NCBI RefSeq assembly: GCF_000582685.1
Contig: NZ_ALWD01000163.1
Span: forward strand, 1-64,000
Reading direction: 5' to 3'
Source: [Scytonema hofmanni] UTEX 2349
Lineage (GTDB): Bacteria; Cyanobacteriota; Cyanobacteriia; Cyanobacteriales; Nostocaceae
DNA length: 64,000 nucleotides
How positions within the stretch are numbered: the first letter of the stretch is position 1; every line of letters begins with the position of its first letter. Of this stretch, positions 59,301-64,000 are shown in pieces. The notes beneath the pieces are model-generated. The model ran no database searches. It had not been told where the DNA came from and saw only the letters and a program-made list of their open reading frames with translations. A program made the translations under genes and the position numbers.

Positions 59301-60126
59301 AATCACTTCTCCCCCCAGTGCCTCAGTCATTATCACTTCCAGCAAAGGCAATCAGTTAAAGGTAGGGCAGATTAAAAAGTATGCTTTTGGCGATCGCTCG
59401 TTTCAAGGTGAATCATACACCATCTCCATTGAGTTAAAATCCAACTCTGACCATCGTAAACCGCCTACGCCGCTTGCCCTAGTTAATGGCAAAGCCTTGG
59501 GGGTCATTGATAAAGATTCGTTTGCAGTACTGAGTGAAAAGGTGCAAGCCGCTAATCAATCGATAGAAAGCTTGAAATTTAATGCCACCATTCAATCTGC
59601 CCCGGCAACAACCGCCCATCTAATTATTGACCCAGCTACTGTCAGGTATCCCGAAGAGTGGACAAATAAAGATGCTCCCCAAGAGAGGGAAATTATTAAA
59701 ACTGAACTCGACAACAAAGCTCAAGGTGTCAACACTAACACTCATACGACGCAAGAAAGTGAAATCATTAAAACTGAACCCTTAATTGATACCACACCAG
59801 CGCCTAATGAACGCACAGAACCTAACCCTACTCCCACTATAATCCGTGAAAAATGGGAGCAAAATTTAATCAACGCCAGCCTCAAAGCGATTCGCGCTTT
59901 GCCCCATAATCAAAATGCCATTATTCAAACGGCGACCGTCGGCAGCAAACACACTGCTATTTATTCAACATCAAACAATACATTGCAAATCATTAACGAT
60001 CAACAGCAAGTAGTTTACCAAGCTACAAGGGATCAAAGAGCCACAATTAACCACCTTACAGAAAAGCAAAAATCTTATTGGCAATCTACCACAGGTAAAA
60101 ACCAACACTCTCAATCTGAACGCTAA
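56389..60126 (+). CDS. Large protein with the catalytic signature of two-barrel RNA polymerases
   Basis: 1245 residues. Residues 449-456 read ADFDGDRL, the metal-binding signature of RNA polymerase beta' (NADFDGDQ) and of single-chain relatives such as YonO and cellular RdRp/QDE-1 (DxDGD). It is preceded at the expected place by VTRSPLVNSNGVIVLTNRHL (near 406), comparable to the R-x-P ... segment in those enzymes. Upstream, TPFQFRLG (154-159) and RIAKGTLAPF (171-180) resemble the first barrel motif (FQIR ... KG). The C-terminal 500 residues are beta-rich repeats of unknown role. No promoter-recognition partner is visible. The polymerase assignment is an inference from motifs. Confidence 0.6.
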   Translation: MTLTLKHFDTKLKLDTGVEEKIENSLAEYLYPDVEFAIGTVYPGSTTAQDLEEHEGKTLQFAAGERMYFASDDKVRDSIYPNASDGAAYGSLLFTPCRDFKELKNLRLIVIDDATGENGGFLPLDVAKNLVGDCYGKISLDLAEELTGSSNTPFQFRLGIKEQEKNPVARIAKGTLAPFRLEQVGEALIRDNGKTGYDMVLATSSFKGRKGEDAITPGEYNLTVGLGIKTLAEYGKHSLGTQILVNYPRAVEADMLPRLELDAMILANIQSDPRKIAQHYVETYSLRKAFVNGEGKSKILDFEGDLAEEVESVFSNLGESGELNPEQQQQQDQLIYRLIKADLEGHFQILEHPKIIAELQEFVRASWVDIATGRAIKFNSGLAQPSLKLAENEICVPYIPEGEEIIVTRSPLVNSNGVIVLTNRHLPEVMKLSGTVHINPKTAADNLQADFDGDRLAFAHKRDFPTLAAEVKEYNLPANRYPDVVKKAKVPYQGTFAEIAVSAMENKIGLIANEIQKNVALQWETQLMPKEEEYGYLRRISAHLSNIGAKHKNGEINIPEEILKQITPITKLPASLTTEQIKQGLSEVRNLLRSLVGELSNELQVAVDGPKSALRPDESILKYCQEICNYTSVVWLTDKKNPEAFLNRGMKSTNHSPIDLMVKQTNQHFEENQLIARQLEQFRALYPGVEFTQEHKDQATTIKNTYNGLIKEAIRLEEKRKLEPGPSLIITSATSGRQIEVTNLIKFDTSQNPNLWKATELSIRLEDRKATKDMPQTLAANVTFKDPKTVEKTSQSIGTVSVASVREHNLKAGMTIKQGKVSFQPGVSKSIVEAAFSKASEYLETVRNSTSESEKLPLAAALHNITHTEESHLYQGRKKASVAFAAFPDQIIGQLKELQFTNLSVVGTHQPSSQHNGRNWHGEKVPIKIELDADPRDPNISQRWVIAEGKKLAMFNSESPQLPTGTEAVATITSPPSASVIITSSKGNQLKVGQIKKYAFGDRSFQGESYTISIELKSNSDHRKPPTPLALVNGKALGVIDKDSFAVLSEKVQAANQSIESLKFNATIQSAPATTAHLIIDPATVRYPEEWTNKDAPQEREIIKTELDNKAQGVNTNTHTTQESEIIKTEPLIDTTPAPNERTEPNPTPTIIREKWEQNLINASLKAIRALPHNQNAIIQTATVGSKHTAIYSTSNNTLQIINDQQQVVYQATRDQRATINHLTEKQKSYWQSTTGKNQHSQSER

Positions 60127-60527
60127 CAAAACGCCAATTTTAATTGCTATGTCGGTTTGACCTCGTAACTAAAGGGTTCGCGCCTTTTTTGATATTTTAT
60201 GCATTTAGGCAATAATACGTGCGTTGCGGTAGATAGTATTATTTGAGGTTATATAACAGCCTGACTGTGAGGATAGACAATTCAAAATTCGTCTAGAAAA
60301 GTTTGCTACGCAGGGAAACCCTTCTTACAACTTTTCGCAAAATCCAAAATCTAAAATTGGTAAGCTAAAACACAACAAGGTTTGCATATTTACTCCTTAA
60401 GGTGGAGAGTCAATAGTTCTTCTGGACTCACCGAATGCGTGACTTTTGACTGCCTTAAAGCTCAACCCGGTGCAATTTGTATTTGCGTAACAGCTTAAAA
60501 CCTCTTCTAGACGCTCCTTATAAACTT
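60127..60527. other. Gene-free region with terminator and dispersed repeats
   Basis: A hairpin AAAGG-GTTCGCG-CCTTT followed by a T-run (60171-60190) ends the polymerase-like gene. Further right, AATCCAAAATCTAAAATTGG (near 60341) and TTTGCTACGCAGGGAAACCC are dispersed-repeat fragments common in Nostocales. I see no gene. Confidence 0.55.
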
Positions 60528-61559
60528 TCAGGTAGGTTCATTTGAAACTTTAATAATCAGTTTTCCCTTCTTGTTCCCGTCGAAAAGTTTTAGGATCGCC
60601 TTGGGTGCATTTTCCAAGCCTTCGACAATCTCAAGAGCATATTTAATTTTCCCCTGGTTGAGCCACTGTCCAATCTCCGTTATCGCTTCATGAAATCGCG
60701 GTATATAATCCAAGATAATAAATCCCTGGACGAAAGCGCGTTTCATGAGAATTTGGCTGTAATTATATGGACCTGGAACAGGCTCCGAAGCATTATAAGT
60801 TGAAATTAAACCGCATAAAGGAATCCGTGCGTGTAAATTAATTTTGGTTAGGACGGTATCAAGGATTATTCCGCCAACATTATCAAAATACACATCAATT
60901 CCATCGGGACAAGCTTGAGCTAACGCTTTTTCTAAGTCAGCGTTTTTATAGTTAATTGCTGCATCAAAGCCAAGTTCTTCTGTAAGCCAACGGCATTTTT
61001 CATCACTGCCAGTTATACCAACTACACGACAACCCTTAATCTTGGCAATTTGTCCAACAATGGAACCAACTGCTCCTGCTGCGGCTGAAACGACCACAGT
61101 TTCTCCAACTTTTGGCTGTCCTATATCCAATAGCCCAAAATAAGCTGTGCAACCAGTAGCTCCTAATGGTCCAGTAAATGCGGTGAGCGGACAAGGCAGA
61201 GGATTGGGTAATCGCGTTATCTGATAGCCGCTGTCTCCAAAGGCTATCGCGTAATCTTGCCAGCCTAGCATACCCGAAACCAAATCCCCTTGTTTAAATT
61301 TGGGATTTTTTGACTCTTCAACTACACCTATAATACCGCCGCGCATAACTTCTCCAAGTTTAACAGGAGGCATATACTGCTCCACGTCGCTCATCCAAAT
61401 GCGATTTGTCGGGTCTAGTGACAGATATATAGCACGTACCAGCACCTCACCTTCTTTTGGGCTGGGGATTGGCTCTTCTCGGTACTCAAAATCACTTTCT
61501 TTAATGTCGCCCACAGGACGAGCTGCCAATCGAAATTGTCGATTTATCGCTTTAGTCAT
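60528..61559 (-). CDS. NADP-dependent medium-chain oxidoreductase (zinc-free, CurA/LTB4-reductase type)
   Basis: A 343-residue protein. N-terminal GroES-like domain (PSPKEGEVLVRAIYLSLDPT; VMRGGIIGVVEESKNPKFKQ), nucleotide-binding fold with VVVSAAAGAVGSIVGQIAKI (AxxGxxG) and GCRVVGITGS, and YFDNVGG as in 2-alkenal and leukotriene B4 12-hydroxydehydrogenase-type reductases. No catalytic zinc Cys set is seen. It reduces alkenals or enones with NADPH. A metabolic passenger on the plasmid, transcribed away from parA. Confidence 0.88.
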   Translation of the reverse strand: MTKAINRQFRLAARPVGDIKESDFEYREEPIPSPKEGEVLVRAIYLSLDPTNRIWMSDVEQYMPPVKLGEVMRGGIIGVVEESKNPKFKQGDLVSGMLGWQDYAIAFGDSGYQITRLPNPLPCPLTAFTGPLGATGCTAYFGLLDIGQPKVGETVVVSAAAGAVGSIVGQIAKIKGCRVVGITGSDEKCRWLTEELGFDAAINYKNADLEKALAQACPDGIDVYFDNVGGIILDTVLTKINLHARIPLCGLISTYNASEPVPGPYNYSQILMKRAFVQGFIILDYIPRFHEAITEIGQWLNQGKIKYALEIVEGLENAPKAILKLFDGNKKGKLIIKVSNEPT

Positions 61560-61618
61560 AAGTTTTTTGTTGATAATATGCGGTGGTTCAACGTTTGGCG
61601 TTGGTGATATGAATTTGT

Positions 61619-61650
61619 TTCACGCAGAGTCGCAGAGTCGCAGAGAGTAA
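61619..61650 (+). repeat. GCAGAGT heptamer repeat
   Basis: Tandem CGCAGAG units (TTCACGCAGAGTCGCAGAGT...), one of the short tandem repeat types typical of Nostocales intergenic DNA. Confidence 0.65.
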
Positions 61651-61714
61651 AGGTTTAAGATCCTTGATTTTTATAGTTTCATACTTCAATTCAGCAACGC
61701 CCAATATTCTATTT

Positions 61715-61756
61715 ATCATATATCGATATATGATGCCCCGATTTCGATATATGATG
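61715..61756. promoter_or_regulatory. Palindromic operator / candidate partition site before parA
   Basis: A perfect 20-base palindrome with half-site ATCATATATC (61715-61734), followed by one more half-site TCGATATATGATG at 61744-61756, about 25 bases before the parA start. A suitable site for autoregulation by ParA/ParB or for centromere binding. Confidence 0.6.
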
Positions 61757-61781
61757 CTGAAATAGCATTTAAATAAAAACC

Positions 61782-62597
61782 ATGCAAGTTCGACTAGCTG
61801 TAATCAGCAATGCCGGTGGCAGTGGTAAAACTACACTTTCAGTTCATTTAGCCTACCTTTTGGCAAAACGCTCCTTATCTGTAGCCCTCATGGATCTTGA
61901 CCCCCAAGGGTCTTTGACACTATTTTGTGGTTTGTCTCCCCCAGAACCAGAACATACGCTATCCGCTGTATTGCAAGATAACTTTGACGGCTCTTGGCCC
62001 TTAACTCCCTGTTGGACAGAACATACAGATAAAGTAGTTATTTGTCAAGGTGGAATGGTATTAACGCAAACGGCGGATGAACTGGTACTCCACAAACGAG
62101 GAGCCTACCTTTTGGGTGACTGCTTAACTGACCATCCACTAGAGCATGACCTGATTATCTTTGACTGCCCAGCTACCCTCGGTCCTTTGCCTTTAATGGC
62201 TTTGGCTGCTTGCACTCACATCGTTATTCCTGTGCAACTAGAGCCAAAGTCAATTCAAGGAGCAGCACATTTACTGGAATGGTATTACTACCACTGCAAG
62301 CACCTACGCTTAAAACCTGTTCCAGAAATAATGGGATTTGTCCCCAACCAATATGATTCCCGACGAGCGACGCATCGGCAGATGTTGGCTGCATTGCCAT
62401 CTCAGTTAGAGCAAATGAATATCCGTGCATTTGCTGCTATTCGCGATAGTGCTGAATTTGTCAATGCCAGCGGACAAGGATTACCCCTACATATTCACCG
62501 TCCCAGCCATCCTGCTAAAAGTGATTTTAAAGAAGTTGCTTTATACGTTGCAAATCTAATTGGAAATCAAAATAAGACAAGAGGTAACAAATCATGA
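61782..62597 (+). CDS. parA: Plasmid partition ATPase ParA
   Basis: A 271-residue protein. AVISNAGGSGKTTLSVHLAY is the deviant Walker A region, LMDLDPQGSLTLF the Walker A' and HDLIIFDCPATLGPLPLMAL the Walker B. The signature Lys at the start of KGGxGKT is replaced (NAGGSGKT), which is uncommon in classical ParA. It drives plasmid segregation with ParB. It overlaps parB by four bases (ATGA). Confidence 0.92.
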   Translation: MQVRLAVISNAGGSGKTTLSVHLAYLLAKRSLSVALMDLDPQGSLTLFCGLSPPEPEHTLSAVLQDNFDGSWPLTPCWTEHTDKVVICQGGMVLTQTADELVLHKRGAYLLGDCLTDHPLEHDLIIFDCPATLGPLPLMALAACTHIVIPVQLEPKSIQGAAHLLEWYYYHCKHLRLKPVPEIMGFVPNQYDSRRATHRQMLAALPSQLEQMNIRAFAAIRDSAEFVNASGQGLPLHIHRPSHPAKSDFKEVALYVANLIGNQNKTRGNKS

Positions 62598-63727
62598 CTG
62601 CGCGTAAAGCTTCTGACCTCACCAATTATTTTTCAGCAGCCAAGCAGTCTCAGCAGTTATCTGAAGCCGAAGAGGAACTACAACAATTAAGAGCAGAAAT
62701 TGAAGAACTTCGTTCCTCCGGTGCGGCTGAGTTGGAAGTGCAACTAGCTGCACTGCGATCGCAACTCCAATCACAATCAGGTATCCTTTCAATTTCAATT
62801 GAGCAAATTGAACCGAACCCAGAGCAACCCAGACAGACATTTTTACCCGAAAGTATCGAATCTATGTCACGTTCCTTGGCAGAGGATGGACAATTACAGC
62901 CAATTATCCTAATTCAGCGTGAAAATCTAGTACTATTCGATGGAGAGCGACGTTGGCGCAGTGCTAAAGCTTTGGGTTGGCAAAATCTTCAAGCTGTCAT
63001 AATTCCAGAACCTGCAAGCTTGCACCGCAAAGCACTACTGACTTCGTTGCATCGAGAAGACCTAAATCCCCTCGATAAAGCTGAGGCGATTGTACGAGAA
63101 TTGGCTAATAATACTGAGTTAGAGCAAGTGGACATTCCCCGGATTCTTTCAACAGTGGTGCGACGGTTAAATGCACAAAAAAAGATGAACTCTGTTGTAG
63201 AACTGATGATGGCTGAAAATGCAGAGCAACAACAAAGTTTAGTGGCTTTGGGTTTAAGTGACTCAGAACAAGCAGTATTGGGTTTACTGTTGGATTTACA
63301 GCTTAATCCTGCCTCCATTGATGCCAACGTTTTTCCGATGTTATCTCTAGCATCTGATCTGAAAGTTGCCATCAGAAGCGGATTAAAAGGGGTTCATGCA
63401 ATGGCACTACAAAAACTTTCGCCAAAAAATTTGGGAGTTACAGAAGAAGAAGCGCAGTTAATTAGGGTTACAACGACGCAGAAAGTTATGACAGAAAAGT
63501 TATCTGCGCTTTGTACCCGAAAATTAGTAACTGAAGTGATAGCAACACATGCACAGTCATCATCAACGTCTGAAGCAAAGATTAAACCCGTGTCACAGTC
63601 TTGCCGTCGGCTGCAAAAACTCTCCCTAGAATCGTTGAAGAAAGCTGAACGAACTCAACTAATAGAGTTTCAAGAAGTCCTGCGTCAAAAGCTAGCAGAA
63701 ATTGAAGAAGTTTTAAAGCAAAATTGA
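62594..63727 (+). CDS. parB: Plasmid partition protein ParB
   Basis: A 377-residue protein. An N-terminal coiled coil (about 15-60) precedes the ParB/Sulfiredoxin-type domain (SIEQIEPNPEQPRQTFLPES, SRSLAEDGQLQPIILI, VLFDGERRWRSAKALG), with GERRWRSA as the CTP-binding box II, and a helical DNA-binding part (LNPLDKAEAIVRELANNTEL). It acts with ParA to hold plasmid copies. Translation is coupled to parA. Confidence 0.92.
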   Translation: MTARKASDLTNYFSAAKQSQQLSEAEEELQQLRAEIEELRSSGAAELEVQLAALRSQLQSQSGILSISIEQIEPNPEQPRQTFLPESIESMSRSLAEDGQLQPIILIQRENLVLFDGERRWRSAKALGWQNLQAVIIPEPASLHRKALLTSLHREDLNPLDKAEAIVRELANNTELEQVDIPRILSTVVRRLNAQKKMNSVVELMMAENAEQQQSLVALGLSDSEQAVLGLLLDLQLNPASIDANVFPMLSLASDLKVAIRSGLKGVHAMALQKLSPKNLGVTEEEAQLIRVTTTQKVMTEKLSALCTRKLVTEVIATHAQSSSTSEAKIKPVSQSCRRLQKLSLESLKKAERTQLIEFQEVLRQKLAEIEEVLKQN

Positions 63728-63795
63728 CCTCTCACGAATGAGTCTAATTGTTGACAAATTTGACCATATTGCTATTACCCCCTCAAGGTTGGGAG

Positions 63796-64000
63796 ATGTC
63801 TGGACACTCCGAGGACAACCTCATACAATACCTCAAGGGTAAAAACGAAGAACATTCTGGCTTTTTAGGGCAGAAAAAAGCGACAATTCTCAACAACATT
63901 TGTAGAATTATTTACCCCAACCTGCCTTGGTTCCCCTCGGAGTGGAGAGTTCAAATGAAGCGGACACGCTCGTTATACATCTGGGATTATGGATACAAAC
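63796..64000 (+). CDS. Partial gene running off the right edge
   Basis: An open frame from ATG 63796, with GGTTGGGAG directly upstream, continues for 68 codons to the edge: MSGHSEDNLIQYLKGKNEEH ... IIYPNLPWFPSEWRVQMKRT. The composition is protein-like (Trp, Tyr, Pro in blocks). No family recognised. A 10-base inverted pair CACTCCGAGG/CCTCGGAGTG (63805 and 63936) lies inside the frame. Confidence 0.55.
   Translation, partial: MSGHSEDNLIQYLKGKNEEHSGFLGQKKATILNNICRIIYPNLPWFPSEWRVQMKRTRSLYIWDYGYK

Overview
The window looks like part of a large plasmid from a filamentous (Nostocales-type) cyanobacterium. Copies of the octamer GCGATCGC (HIP1) are scattered through most of it. It carries an iteron origin with a Rep gene, a parA-parB pair, a VirB2/3/4-like conjugation block, two primase-like proteins, SSB-like proteins and a string of plasmid-type hypothetical genes. 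I see no rRNA or tRNA genes. These assignments come from reading motifs, with no database search.

Layout. 1-135: right end of an IS200/IS605-type (tnpB) element. 148-4835 (minus): type IV secretion block. 5.3-10.6 kb: strong orphan promoter, DNA-binding protein, large DUF3987 primase/helicase-like protein. 11.3-12.8 kb: iterons and rep. 13.2-21.5 kb: single-strand DNA, helicase, prim-pol and hypothetical genes, many with Rho-independent terminators and a shared 5' leader hairpin. 21.7-49.3 kb: CRISPR-Cas island. 49.8-53.5 kb: more plasmid genes with the same leader hairpin. 53.5-54.7 kb: dead ISAs1-type element. 54.9-56.2 kb: partner gene and broken PIN toxin. 56.4-60.1 kb: a 1245-residue protein with the catalytic signature of two-barrel RNA polymerases. 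60.5 kb to the end: oxidoreductase, parA, parB and a gene running off the edge.

The CRISPR island contains a WYL regulator (TIGR03985-like), an HD hydrolase, a reverse transcriptase joined to cas1 through a -1 frame change on an A9 run, cas2, and array 1 (22 repeats). A duplicated copy of the cas2 end, leader and array gives array 2 (57 repeats). After these come Csx3-ATPase, cmr2-cmr3-cmr4-cmr5-cmr6/1, a CARF effector, and an inverted array 3 (11 repeats) with a related repeat. No cas6 is visible. Cas10 has GGDD but no HD domain, and Cmr4 seems to have Asn where the target-cutting Asp is expected, so this type III-B complex may act mainly through cyclic oligoadenylate signalling to the CARF protein, with Csx3 removing the signal.

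Between arrays 1 and 2 lies an operon that is not a standard Cas module: two NYN-nuclease proteins, a coiled-coil membrane protein, a 65-residue ubiquitin-like protein ending in Gly, an E2-like protein, a JAB(JAMM)-E1(ThiF) fusion and an M48 membrane metalloprotease. This CRISPR-embedded ubiquitin-like conjugation cassette, the RNA-polymerase-like protein, the repeated 5' leader hairpin family and the co-varying triplet motif in the two CRISPR leaders are the most promising candidates for undescribed biology.
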